A stretch of 32,374 bases of DNA from Patescibacteria group bacterium (GCA_022574495.1 JACZRW010000006.1:1-32374); one strand, 5' to 3'. Numbered from the stretch's first letter, positions 8,780 to 16,795 are shown. Notes: generated by a model not told the origin, from the sequence alone. A program made the numbers and translations.

Positions 8780-11207
8780 ATTTTCAAAGGTTTTTAAAGC
8801 AGCAGCGTTTTCTAATCTTATATCTACTCTTCCATTCTTACTTATACGAATCGGAGTGCTAAGTCTATTTGGTGTACTATCCATCTCTTCAATAAACTCT
8901 ACAGTATTATATTTCTGGGTTTCTTTGTTTTCCCTAGATTTGATGCTTGAGGTTTTCTACCACTTCAATGTCTCAGAATACAAAACAAAGAAAATGATAA
9001 ACGAAGAAATTGATAATATTTCCCAATCTTTCAATATCCAAGCTGCTAAAATTATTTTAAAAGCTCCTGATTGGAGTCATGTCTCGTCATTATTAAAATC
9101 CTTGCTAGGGGATAAAAAAATAAAATCTTTCTTCGCGAAAGCAGGTTTCAATAAAGAAGAGGTGGAGGCCTTGGCAAAAGCTAGCGCAAATGATCCATTA
9201 GATATACAAAAACTAGTGTTAACTTCTTATGAATTTGCCAAAAAAGAGAAAAATAAATCTATAGATCAGATAGATTTGCTTCTGGCCCTATTTTCTGAAT
9301 CTAATGCTCTTAGGCAAGCGGTATTTTCGAAACAACTTAACGATACGGATCTGGGAAATATTGCTTATTGGACTAGACACTTATTTACAAAATCTGAGAT
9401 TCATTTTTGGGATAAATCTCCATATGCTTTAGGTCTTGGACTAGCCTCACTTTGGGAAGGAGGCTGGACTCTTGAGACAGAGAGATTTTCTAAAAATATA
9501 AATAATGAAATACTCGGAGGCAAAATTAAAAACCACCTAGTAGGTCGAGGAGACGTGATCAATCAAGTTGAAAAAGTATTATCGAGGTCTTCAAAAAGAA
9601 ATGTAATCCTTATAGGCGAGCCGGGGGTTGGTAAAACTACGGTGGTTTATGGCCTGGCCCAAAGATCAGCACATGGAAATCTTCAGGAATCCCTAAAATA
9701 TAAAAGATTCCTAGAGCTAGATCTGAGTGCTCTTCTAGCATCTGCCGGTGGGGGAGAGCTACAGGAAAGATTAAATAATTTACTTACTGAAATCTCTCAT
9801 GCCTCAGACGTTGTACTCTTTATACCTCAGATTGAATTCTTAACCACAAGTGAAGGAGGAGGGGCCGATATTACCGGCCTTTTGATAAACACCTTGAAAG
9901 GAAGTGGTCTACAGGTTATCGGAACCACAACTCTAGAAGAGTACAAAAAAAATATTGAGCCAAAAGTAACCTTTGCCGAAGCCTTTGAAAGTGTCGAAAT
10001 ATCCCCACCTTCTAGAGACATGAGTATAAGAATCCTAGAAGAAGCGGCCACTAATATAGAATTGAAAAATAAAATTACCGTAAGTTACAAGGCAATAGAA
10101 AAAGCAGTGGATTTATCCCTTAAATTTATGCCTGATAGAACATTGCCTGGAGTGGCAATCAACCTTCTTGACGAAGCAGCCACCGCTACTTCCTTAGAAA
10201 GGAAAAGGATATTGATTCCAGAATTAATCGAACAAATTGTTTCTCAAAAAACTAAAGCTCCCGTTACCTTCGCTAAGGGAGAGGAGTCTAAGAAACTTTT
10301 AAATCTCGAAAAAGAACTACACAAAAGAATTATCGATCAAGAGGAGGCTATAAAATCAGTATCAGAAGCAATAAGAAGAGCGAGAACTTTACACCGAGAC
10401 AGTAGTCATCCCATCGGAGTATTTTTATTTCTTGGTCCAACTGGAGTTGGAAAGACTGAAACTGCAAAAGCCCTAGCGAGTATTTATTTTGGATCTGAAG
10501 AAAGAATTATTAGAGAGGATATGAGTGAGTATCAAGAAGAACAATCTATAAATAGACTAATCGGAGCTCCGCAAGGAACAGGCGGAAATCAAAGAGGTCA
10601 ATTCACGGAAAAAATTAGAGAAAATCCTTTTACGGTGGTCCTCTTGGACGAGATGGAAAAGGCAAATCCAAAAATACAACAAGCGTTTCTTCCAATTTTT
10701 GATGAAGGAAAAATCGAGGATTCGTCCGGTAAACAAATAATTTTTACAAATTCCATCATTATTGCAACATCCAACGCTGGGGCAGAATTTATTAGAGAAT
10801 CGATCCAGTCCGGTAAAAGTGCAATTGATATAAAAAAACCACTACTAGAGAAACTTCAAAGGGAGAATATTTTTCGTCCTGAATTTCTAAATAGATTCGA
10901 TGATATCGTTGTATTCAAACCTCTATCACCAGATGAAGTAAAGCAAATTGTTGGTTTATTATCTTCTCAATTGGCCCACAGACTAAAGAAACAGGATATA
11001 GACATTAAATTTGATGACGCATCGCTAGATTTAATTTCTAAAAAAGGTTTTGATCCAACTTATGGTGCAAGGCCCTTGAGAAGAGTTCTGCAAAACGAAG
11101 TAGAGTCTACTCTCTCCAAAAAAATTCTTTCTGGAGAAATAGCTCGCGGAAGCAAAGTACTAGTAAGTACTTATGGCGATAAGCTAACACTCAAACCGTT
11201 ACCTTAA
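8760..11207 (+). CDS. membrane-anchored ClpB/ClpC-like double AAA+ ATPase with degenerate first ring
   Basis: The 815-residue order is: two hydrophobic segments (about residues 18-65), a Clp_N-like helical region (about 105-210), AAA+ D1 (about 255-480), and AAA+ D2 (about 510-815). D1 keeps Walker A GEPGVGKTT (286-294), but Walker B reads LFIPQIEFL, so Asp-Glu is replaced by Pro356-Gln357. The arginine-finger segment reads FAEAFES instead of LERRFQ, and the pore loop reads ASAGGGELQERL with no Tyr. D2 is intact for catalysis: GPTGVGKTE (559-567), LLDEMEKA (D630, E631), RPEFLNR (R712) and YGARPLRR. Its pore loop, however, reads GTGGN (606-610) where GYVGY is usual. No IGF/VGF-type ClpP loop is evident, nor a ClpB-length coiled-coil middle domain. 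It is therefore probably not a conventional protease-feeding unfoldase. The start at 8760 overlaps the small membrane protein gene. Confidence 0.85.
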   Translation: MSAFSPEFSKVFKAAAFSNLISTLPFLLIRIGVLSLFGVLSISSINSTVLYFWVSLFSLDLMLEVFYHFNVSEYKTKKMINEEIDNISQSFNIQAAKIILKAPDWSHVSSLLKSLLGDKKIKSFFAKAGFNKEEVEALAKASANDPLDIQKLVLTSYEFAKKEKNKSIDQIDLLLALFSESNALRQAVFSKQLNDTDLGNIAYWTRHLFTKSEIHFWDKSPYALGLGLASLWEGGWTLETERFSKNINNEILGGKIKNHLVGRGDVINQVEKVLSRSSKRNVILIGEPGVGKTTVVYGLAQRSAHGNLQESLKYKRFLELDLSALLASAGGGELQERLNNLLTEISHASDVVLFIPQIEFLTTSEGGGADITGLLINTLKGSGLQVIGTTTLEEYKKNIEPKVTFAEAFESVEISPPSRDMSIRILEEAATNIELKNKITVSYKAIEKAVDLSLKFMPDRTLPGVAINLLDEAATATSLERKRILIPELIEQIVSQKTKAPVTFAKGEESKKLLNLEKELHKRIIDQEEAIKSVSEAIRRARTLHRDSSHPIGVFLFLGPTGVGKTETAKALASIYFGSEERIIREDMSEYQEEQSINRLIGAPQGTGGNQRGQFTEKIRENPFTVVLLDEMEKANPKIQQAFLPIFDEGKIEDSSGKQIIFTNSIIIATSNAGAEFIRESIQSGKSAIDIKKPLLEKLQRENIFRPEFLNRFDDIVVFKPLSPDEVKQIVGLLSSQLAHRLKKQDIDIKFDDASLDLISKKGFDPTYGARPLRRVLQNEVESTLSKKILSGEIARGSKVLVSTYGDKLTLKPLP

Positions 11208-11264
11208 TACTGTAATAATTTCTATCCACACAACGTTACTAAATTGATAGGTAAAGATCCGGAC

Positions 11265-11307
11265 TTGACACCACTACGTCCTTGAAGTGTGGACTTCGAG
11301 GTGTCAA
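11265..11307 (+). terminator. inverted repeat after the Clp-like gene (terminator or operator)
   Basis: TTGACACC (11265-11272) and GGTGTCAA (11300-11307) form a perfect 8-bp dyad with a GTCC/GGAC pair inside. No T-run follows; instead a second AACCCC...GGGGTT dyad (11308-11334) runs into the next promoter. It may end the Clp-like transcript or be an operator. Confidence 0.4.
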
Positions 11308-11332
11308 AACCCCGTAGCTTTAGCAATGGGGG

Positions 11333-11361
11333 TTGACAAATTGGGTTTTCTTTCGGATAAT
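11333..11361 (+). promoter_or_regulatory. consensus sigma-70 promoter
   Basis: TTGACA (11333-11338), a 17-bp spacer and GATAAT (11356-11361). It would start transcription near 11368, ahead of the DUF4352-like gene. Confidence 0.75.
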
Positions 11362-11381
11362 ATGGCCTGTCATTATTACTG

Positions 11382-11403
11382 CCTGCTGTTTCATACCAGC
11401 AGG
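11382..11403 (+). promoter_or_regulatory. leader hairpin, possible attenuator
   Basis: CCTGCTG (11382-11388) and CAGCAGG (11397-11403) form a 7-bp GC-rich stem with an 8-nt loop, followed by the AT-rich TATTTTATTAATAAAA just before the ATG at 11419. It lies 14 nt into the predicted transcript and could be a 5' stabiliser or a weak attenuator. Confidence 0.4.
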
Positions 11404-11418
11404 TATTTTATTAATAAA

Positions 11419-12003
11419 ATGGTTGAATATCTTACTACTATCGGAGATAAAACCTTAAACATTAGCCGAAAGTCACTAGGATTTTCAGCTTTTATGAAGA
11501 GATTCAGGCTTCCAATTCTTATTATCCTCACTATTACAATCCTTGTTTTCCTGGCAGTGTGGGCCCAATCTGGCATTAGCCAAAAACCCACTGCAAAAAT
11601 AAATCAATCCTTTTCCACTCAAGCTAGAACAGAAGATAAAATAAGAGTAAGAGATGCGGATCTTTTGGTAACAATAAATGGTGCTGATATAGATAACTCA
11701 CTCTTAATTCAAGGAAAGAGAGCCAGAACCAGAGAGGGTAAAACTTTCCTTATTATAAATATGGAGGTCGAAAATGAATTCCAAGTACCGCTTTATATTT
11801 TCCCGGTGGATCTGCTGCGTCTAGTAAGAGAGGACGGCAAAAAAATAGCACCTAGTGTTCACCAGGGAACAGTAGAAATAAGACCAATTTCAACGAAAAA
11901 AAGCAATGTTGGTTTTGTAATAGACCCAGATGAAAAAAATTTCAAGTTAGAAATCGGAGAGCTCTCTGGAGAAAAACAACTATTAGAGATATCATTTAAA
12001 TAG
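11419..12003 (+). CDS. membrane-anchored extracytoplasmic protein, DUF4352-like
   Basis: The 194-residue product has a short basic N-terminus, one membrane helix (about residues 30-50, LPILIILTITILVFLAVWA), a linker, and a beta-rich domain facing outward. The segment GKTFLIINMEVENEFQVPLYIFPVDLLRLV followed by a DPDEKNFKLEIGEL tail resembles the DUF4352/telokin-like immunoprotective-antigen fold, found in many surface lipoproteins with no defined biochemical role. The start is uncertain: the ATG at 11419 follows a promoter and hairpin, while an in-frame ATG at 11497 would put the helix at the very N-terminus. It is followed after 3 nt by a small gene, so the two form an operon. Confidence 0.55.
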   Translation: MVEYLTTIGDKTLNISRKSLGFSAFMKRFRLPILIILTITILVFLAVWAQSGISQKPTAKINQSFSTQARTEDKIRVRDADLLVTINGADIDNSLLIQGKRARTREGKTFLIINMEVENEFQVPLYIFPVDLLRLVREDGKKIAPSVHQGTVEIRPISTKKSNVGFVIDPDEKNFKLEIGELSGEKQLLEISFK

Positions 12004-12006
12004 ATT

Positions 12007-12228
12007 ATGGTGGACGAATATTCGACCAGTGAAATAAGTGAAAAATTAATTTCCGAAATAAAGGAGGCTATCGGTAGTAAAGAGTATGGTTCGGTAGAAA
12101 TCTATATAGAATCCGGCCGTGTGGTTCAGATCACAGAAAGAGTGATTCGAAAAAAGATAAGATCAAATGGTAATGAGACTAAAAAAGGGGAAATGGTTTA
12201 CTGGAGACCGATAAAAAATCGTAAGTGA
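12007..12228 (+). CDS. small DUF2292-like protein
   Basis: The 73-residue protein contains LISEIKEAIGSKEYGSVEIY followed by IESGRVVQITERVIRKK, which fits the short DUF2292 pattern (helix, then GSV-x-I-x-V-x-x-G-x-V-x-Q-I and a basic end). The family is small, cytoplasmic and of unknown function. It starts 3 nt after the preceding stop codon with no separate Shine-Dalgarno site, so it is translationally coupled. The frame and composition agree with its neighbours. Family assignment is from pattern memory only. Confidence 0.6.
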   Translation: MVDEYSTSEISEKLISEIKEAIGSKEYGSVEIYIESGRVVQITERVIRKKIRSNGNETKKGEMVYWRPIKNRK

Positions 12229-12252
12229 CCGATTTCGTGCTGTAGTAGGGGA

Positions 12253-12282
12253 TTGACAATGGAATTTGCAGCGACTTATAAT
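12253..12282 (+). promoter_or_regulatory. promoter of the repeat-protein operon
   Basis: TTGACA (12253-12258), an 18-bp spacer and TATAAT (12277-12282). The start point is expected near 12289. A perfect hairpin AGAGTA-ATA-TACTCT (12290-12304) would form the extreme 5' end of the RNA. Confidence 0.8.
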
Positions 12283-12288
12283 TGTAAC

Positions 12289-12452
12289 TAGAGTAATATA
12301 CTCTTCAGAGACATTGCTTTAAACAAATTAGTAACTTGCCCAAATACTGTTCCTAAATAGACACGACAAAGAGCCTACCTCCTGCCAAATGGGCTCTCAG
12401 CCGACCGCAAACGGAGGCAGCTCTTCAAAATTTTGAAGCGCTGCCTTTTTTT
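12289..12452 (+). ncRNA. structured leader RNA / possible attenuator or riboswitch upstream of the repeat-protein operon
   Basis: The leader is about 160 nt from the predicted start point to an internal terminator and 225 nt to the first start codon. A stem GAGCC (12371-12375)/GGCTC (12392-12396) has a 16-nt loop containing CCTCC (12378-12382), which can pair with GGAGG (12413-12417) as a pseudoknot. GGAGG overlaps the 5' arm of the terminator, so pseudoknot and terminator exclude each other. Loop CTGCC (12382-12386) could also pair with GGCAG at 12416-12420. I do not recognise a known riboswitch class. It could also be an independent small RNA. Confidence 0.45.
12416..12452 (+). terminator. 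strong internal terminator inside the leader
   Basis: GGCAGC (12416-12421) pairs with GCTGCC (12440-12445); one mismatch, then CTTCAAAA/TTTTGAAG continues the stem, and seven T follow (12446-12452). It lies between the promoter and the first gene, so it must be bypassed for operon expression. Confidence 0.85.
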
Positions 12453-12513
12453 GGTGCAAAATTTTGCAATAATTATTAATGGTGCACAACTACACTCGAG
12501 AGGGGGTGAGCAA

Positions 12514-13614
12514 ATGAACAAACAAAAATTACTTTATGGTGCAGCTAGCGGTTTTGCCGCTTTGGCATTTTCGCTAACTCCTGTACTAGCTGCAGAAGCT
12601 ACCAATTCTAACACCGGTGCAAACTCTGACAACGACGCTAAGATAGATATCGATAATGACGTTACAATATCACAGGAAAATTTTCTCGATGTTAACAACG
12701 ATATTAGTGTAAACATTAACACTGGGGGTAACACCGCTGATAAAAACACTGGTGATGGTAGTGTCAGTACTGGTGATGGTGACGCAACAGTTAGCATTTC
12801 CAACCTAGGAAATAGTAACTCTGCTTCTATCAACATGTCCGGAAGCGTTGATGCTTCCGCAAGCAATGACACCACTGGTTTCAAATCTGACAACGATGCT
12901 ACGGTAAAAGTCGAAAATGACTTTGACCTAACCCAGAAAAACATAGCTAAGGTCAATAACTACGTGGACATTGATGTTGACACTGGTGATAACAGTGCAG
13001 ACAAGAACACAGGTGACGGAAGCGTAAAAACTGGAGATGGAGACGTAGAAGTCTCTATCGAAAACATGCTTAACGAAAACGACGCTGAAGTAGATCTAGG
13101 CAGTATTGGTGAGGCTTCGGCTTCTAATGATAATACTGGTGCTAAGTCTGACAACGACGCTATAGTAAAGATCAATAATGATGTTGATATTTTACAAGGA
13201 AACAATCTCTCCGTGAAAAATCACGTAGATGTTGACGTTGACACTGGTAATAACAGTGCCGACAAGAACACCGGTGATGGTGATGTCGATACTGGTGACA
13301 GTGACGTAGACGTTGAAATCTCCAACAAAGGCAACAGCAATGACGTTGATGTTGAAGGTGGAGACGATATAGACGCTGACGTGTCAAATGACACCACTGG
13401 TTTCAAGTCTGACAACAACGCTAAGGTAGAAGTCGATAATGACTTGGATGTAACTCAAAAGAATAAGACTCACATCCATAACGATGGCGACATTGACGTT
13501 GACACAGGTGATAACAGTGCCGACAAGAACACCGGTGATGGTGATGTCGATACAGGTGATGGTGATGTTGATATTGACGTAGAAACAGATGTCAATTCTA
13601 ACAACCTCGACTAA
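12514..13614 (+). CDS. secreted acidic repeat protein (surface-fibre candidate 1)
   Basis: The start has a strong Shine-Dalgarno site (AGGGGGTG) and gives a clear signal peptide (residues 1-27, MNKQKLLYG...PVLA, cleavage before AEA). The mature protein of about 340 residues is four repeats of roughly 80-90 residues. Each unit runs from SNxxTGxxSDNDA through alternating V/I-x-V strands and Q-x-N to DTGxNSADKNTGDGxVxTGD. The unit is rich in Asp, Asn, Thr and Gly, pointing to a beta-solenoid that may bind calcium. There is no C-terminal anchor, so the protein is released or held by partners. Family function is unknown. It is the first gene of a three-gene operon with two anchored relatives sharing the same unit. 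Confidence 0.75.
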   Translation: MNKQKLLYGAASGFAALAFSLTPVLAAEATNSNTGANSDNDAKIDIDNDVTISQENFLDVNNDISVNINTGGNTADKNTGDGSVSTGDGDATVSISNLGNSNSASINMSGSVDASASNDTTGFKSDNDATVKVENDFDLTQKNIAKVNNYVDIDVDTGDNSADKNTGDGSVKTGDGDVEVSIENMLNENDAEVDLGSIGEASASNDNTGAKSDNDAIVKINNDVDILQGNNLSVKNHVDVDVDTGNNSADKNTGDGDVDTGDSDVDVEISNKGNSNDVDVEGGDDIDADVSNDTTGFKSDNNAKVEVDNDLDVTQKNKTHIHNDGDIDVDTGDNSADKNTGDGDVDTGDGDVDIDVETDVNSNNLD

Positions 13615-13627
13615 CATCAGATCTTAT

Positions 13628-13668
13628 CTCGGGATCTCGTTTCGCTAGAATGGCGGGACGAGCCCGAG
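13628..13668 (+). promoter_or_regulatory. long intercistronic hairpin
   Basis: CTCGGG (13628-13633)/CCCGAG (13663-13668), an AT bulge, CTCGT/ACGAG, two possible U-G pairs and CGCT/GGCG around an AGAAT loop make a nearly continuous 17-bp stem. No T-run follows, so it is more likely an mRNA-processing or stability element between the first and second genes than a terminator. A second AT-rich dyad (CAAAATTA/TAATTTTG, 13685-13707) follows. Confidence 0.55.
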
Positions 13669-13728
13669 TAAGGTTGGGGGCAGACAAAATTAATCTAAAT
13701 AATTTTGCCTGACCACAACAAAAGATTA

Positions 13729-15903
13729 GTGAAAAATAAAAATAGAAGGGTAAGAAAAAATAAAATAGGGATAATGAATAGCCTTATAATTGTAATGACA
13801 GCAGTGGTAATTGCTTTTTCACCGGTAATTGCCCTATCTTCCCCGGCTCACGCAGTACCAGATTTACCAAGTACTCCGGATTCTCCAGACTCACTAGATT
13901 CTCCAGATGAACCGGAAAGCCCAAAGACTCCAAAGTTACCAGGGGAAGACGAACCAGTCATTCAAAATGATCAGACTAGCACTGAAACTGATACTAATGA
14001 AGGCCAGGTAGAGGAGGAGAATAATAATGAGTCCCAACCAGATTCAAGCAATAATGATCAGCCCAGCACTGAAACTACTAGCACTGATTCAAACAATGAT
14101 ACAAAAATTCAAGGTAATGTTGGTACCACCACAGAAGATTATACAAAACCTGATACTCAAGAGACTTCTATAGACAACCTAGAATCAGTTGGTGGTTATA
14201 ATAACAATGAGGTGAGTCTTGCCGATTTAGCCGCTGGGAATTCAAACACTGGGGCAGATTCAGATAATAATGCCAGACCAGAAATAAACAACGACTTTGA
14301 CTTAACCGCTACAAATAATCTTAACGCAGATAATACTGCGTATGTAAACGTAGATAGCGGGAAGAATTCGGCTGATAAAAATACCGGAGACGGAGAAGTA
14401 GTTGCCGGCGATGCCGACATTGTACTCACAGCTCTAAATGTCGGTAATAATACTGGCGTCGGCACCCAAGTTTTCAATGTTTATGATGATCAAACCGGTG
14501 ACTTAATTATAGATTTTGATAATGTTTCCTCCCTACCGCTAGGGACTGTATGCGGCGATGGAAGTGCCACAAATACTACCACCGGTTCAGACTCAAATAA
14601 TGATGCCACTACTGTATGTACTACCCAAAATACAATACTAATAGATAATAATGGAAATATAATAAATGACTACTATTTAAGTGCTGACACCGGTAATAAT
14701 AGTGCGGATAAAAATACCGGGGACGGATCGGTAACCACTGGAGATGTCAATATTGTCTTGAACGTAATAAACTTTATTAATAATACTTTTCTCGGCGGCG
14801 GTGGGGAATTATTACTTGGCTTGGTAAACATTTTTGGAAACTTTGATGGCAATATTGGCCTGAATATCCCTAACTCAGGAGACGACTACCTTCTAACCTC
14901 TAGTAGTGCCGGAAATTCTAACACTGGAGCAGATTCAGATAATAATGCCAGCACTTCATCAAGTAGTGATACTGACATAGCTATGACAAACACAGCGGAT
15001 ATTTTAAATAATATCATGCTCTTTGGCGATACTGGAAATAACGACGCGTCCAAAAACACCGGGAGTGGGTTGGTAACTACTGGAGATATTAATTCAAACC
15101 TAAACGTAACTAACATCAGTAACACGAATGGGATTGGTGATGGTGGGACCATTTGGATGGTATTGGTTAACAACTTAGGTAATTGGACCGGACAGATTTG
15201 GGGATTTGATAGTACTGGAGTTGCATCACCATTTTTCGCTTTTGAAATAGGGGAGGACGGTGCGTTTAATGCGATTACCGGCGCTGGTTCTACCAATAAC
15301 GCCACGGTTACAAATAATAACGATACCGATATAACCATGAATAATAATGCCAAGCTAACCAACAATATTTATATAAACGCCAATACTGGAAATAACAGCG
15401 CCACCATGAATACTGGAAATGGAACTATAAGTACCGGGGATGTAAATGTTGCCGCCAATATAGTTAATATATTGAATAATAATTTCCTGGCCAGCAAATT
15501 TGTGCTAACCATTGTAAATGTCTTTGGGAGTTGGACCGGTAACATATTACCTTTCGGCTGGGGAGGATCTGATTCAGATGTTATTGCGGATGAAAGCTCT
15601 TCTATTTCTCTTGAAGCAAATGGTGTTTCGAGTAATCAAGTAGGATATACACCATCTGTAAATGTTCTTGGTGTAACTTCAAGTAATAATTTCAATTCAG
15701 ATAGTAATTCAGACAAAGAGGAGGAGAGGGAGATTGCCACTCTGCTAACAAAATCGGAGGGAGGTGCTAAGATAAATTCTGTCACAAAAGTGATCGGAAA
15801 GGATGCTGGATCTATTTACGATTATTGGTGGGTAATAATACCATTACTAGTTGCCACCACTTCTGCCCTATACAGAAGGAGGTTTTTATGGAAAAAGCAC
15901 TGA
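13729..15903 (+). CDS. membrane-anchored repeat surface protein (surface-fibre candidate 2)
   Basis: The order is: a signal peptide with a strongly basic n-region, a Pro/Ser/Asp-rich linker (VPDLPSTPDSPDSLDSPDEP...), a Gln/Ser/Thr/Asn-rich low-complexity region, four repeats of the same NTG..SDN..A...NSADKNTGDGxVxTGD type as the preceding gene, and a C-terminal helix (WWVIIPLLVATTSALY) with a basic tail RRRFLWKKH. Between repeats lie hydrophobic inserts with a shared LVNxFGxWTGxI pattern (three copies), absent from the other two proteins. One Cys pair flanks a repeat. The start is uncertain: GTG 13729 keeps the basic n-region; TTG 13705 lies in a hairpin; ATG 13774 lacks positive charge. No LPXTG motif is present. 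The end overlaps the next gene by 16 nt. Confidence 0.7.
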   Translation: MKNKNRRVRKNKIGIMNSLIIVMTAVVIAFSPVIALSSPAHAVPDLPSTPDSPDSLDSPDEPESPKTPKLPGEDEPVIQNDQTSTETDTNEGQVEEENNNESQPDSSNNDQPSTETTSTDSNNDTKIQGNVGTTTEDYTKPDTQETSIDNLESVGGYNNNEVSLADLAAGNSNTGADSDNNARPEINNDFDLTATNNLNADNTAYVNVDSGKNSADKNTGDGEVVAGDADIVLTALNVGNNTGVGTQVFNVYDDQTGDLIIDFDNVSSLPLGTVCGDGSATNTTTGSDSNNDATTVCTTQNTILIDNNGNIINDYYLSADTGNNSADKNTGDGSVTTGDVNIVLNVINFINNTFLGGGGELLLGLVNIFGNFDGNIGLNIPNSGDDYLLTSSSAGNSNTGADSDNNASTSSSSDTDIAMTNTADILNNIMLFGDTGNNDASKNTGSGLVTTGDINSNLNVTNISNTNGIGDGGTIWMVLVNNLGNWTGQIWGFDSTGVASPFFAFEIGEDGAFNAITGAGSTNNATVTNNNDTDITMNNNAKLTNNIYINANTGNNSATMNTGNGTISTGDVNVAANIVNILNNNFLASKFVLTIVNVFGSWTGNILPFGWGGSDSDVIADESSSISLEANGVSSNQVGYTPSVNVLGVTSSNNFNSDSNSDKEEEREIATLLTKSEGGAKINSVTKVIGKDAGSIYDYWWVIIPLLVATTSALYRRRFLWKKH

Positions 15904-16715
15904 AAAATACAACGGTAAAAATTATAACAGCTGTTTTGTTTTTTGGAGTAGCCATGCTACTAGCTTCGTCTACATTTGCTGCTGAAGCGAGTAATTCAAA
16001 CACAGGAGCAGATTCTGACAATGACGCTAGCGTGAACATTGGAAATAATGTCACTATCGAACAAAATAATGATGCCAATATAAACAATATTATTCATGTC
16101 AATGCAAACACTGGCGGAAACTCTGCTAGCAAAAACACTGGGGATGGCTCGGTAAACACCGGAGATATAAACGGAAGCATTAATATCTTCAATAGTGTAA
16201 ATGGAAATGGTCTAAACAGTCTTGGTTTCGATTGTGACGGACTATGTGCAGTCGATTTAGACATCTCTGTATCCAATACTAATACCGGAGCAGATTCTGA
16301 TAACGAAGCCAGTGTCAACGTGGAAAATGACTTTGATATCACTCAAAACAATAACTTGAATATCGATAATAAAGTCAAAGCCAATCTGGATACTGGAAAT
16401 AACGACGCAGATAAGAATACCGGCGATGGTTCGGTAAACACCGGGGATATCAATTTTGATATCAATATAACCAATGAAGGCAATGAAAATAACATTGGAG
16501 GCCCAGTGGATGAAGACGATCCAAGCGAACCAGCTAAGAAAGAGCAGGATGCAATACTTCCAGAAGAAGGAAAAGTACTTGCAGCTGCTGAAGGCCTACC
16601 GGTAACCGGTGGAACTCTACCAATAATGCCAATTATGGCTATTATTCTGGCTGGTTTGGCAATGAGGAAAGTTGAAGAAACGCTTAGATTAAGATTTCTC
16701 CCAGAGAAAAAATAA
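15888..16715 (+). CDS. LPXTG-type repeat surface protein (surface-fibre candidate 3)
   Basis: The ATG at 15888 has a good Shine-Dalgarno site (AGAAGGAGG) inside the end of the preceding gene. The 275-residue product has a signal peptide (cleavage after ...LLASSTFA), two copies of the NTGADSDN...NSASKNTGDGSVNTGD repeat, an acidic/Pro linker, and a C-terminal sorting signal: LPVTGG, a hydrophobic helix (LPIMPIMAIILAGLAM) and a charged tail. This fits covalent or membrane attachment by a sortase, although no sortase gene is in the window. A Cys-x3-Cys pair (DCDGLCA) lies between the two repeats. Coupling and shared repeats suggest joint assembly with the two upstream proteins, with this one as a possible base or anchor. 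Function is inferred. Confidence 0.75.
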   Translation: MEKALKNTTVKIITAVLFFGVAMLLASSTFAAEASNSNTGADSDNDASVNIGNNVTIEQNNDANINNIIHVNANTGGNSASKNTGDGSVNTGDINGSINIFNSVNGNGLNSLGFDCDGLCAVDLDISVSNTNTGADSDNEASVNVENDFDITQNNNLNIDNKVKANLDTGNNDADKNTGDGSVNTGDINFDINITNEGNENNIGGPVDEDDPSEPAKKEQDAILPEEGKVLAAAEGLPVTGGTLPIMPIMAIILAGLAMRKVEETLRLRFLPEKK

Positions 16716-16741
16716 GATTAACTAGAAAACCAGACGAATGT

Positions 16742-16775
16742 AGACCCCCGGCATGTCCGGGGGTCTTTGTTTTTT
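16742..16775 (+). terminator. terminator of the repeat-protein operon
   Basis: A perfect 10-bp stem (AGACCCCCGG at 16742-16751 with CCGGGGGTCT at 16757-16766) has a 5-nt loop and is followed by TTGTTTTTTG. Confidence 0.95.
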
Positions 16776-16795
16776 GTTGATAATTGTGATAAAAT
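16767..16795 (+). promoter_or_regulatory. promoter of the zinc-ribbon gene
   Basis: TTGTTT (16767-16772), a 17-bp spacer and an extended -10 TGATAAAAT (16787-16795). The -35 overlaps the T-tract of the preceding terminator. Confidence 0.5.

Noticed and set aside
12534-13617. Several minus-strand reading frames within the first surface-protein gene
   Set aside because: They are out-of-frame shadows of the GAT/AAC-rich repeat and carry no start or ribosome-site support.
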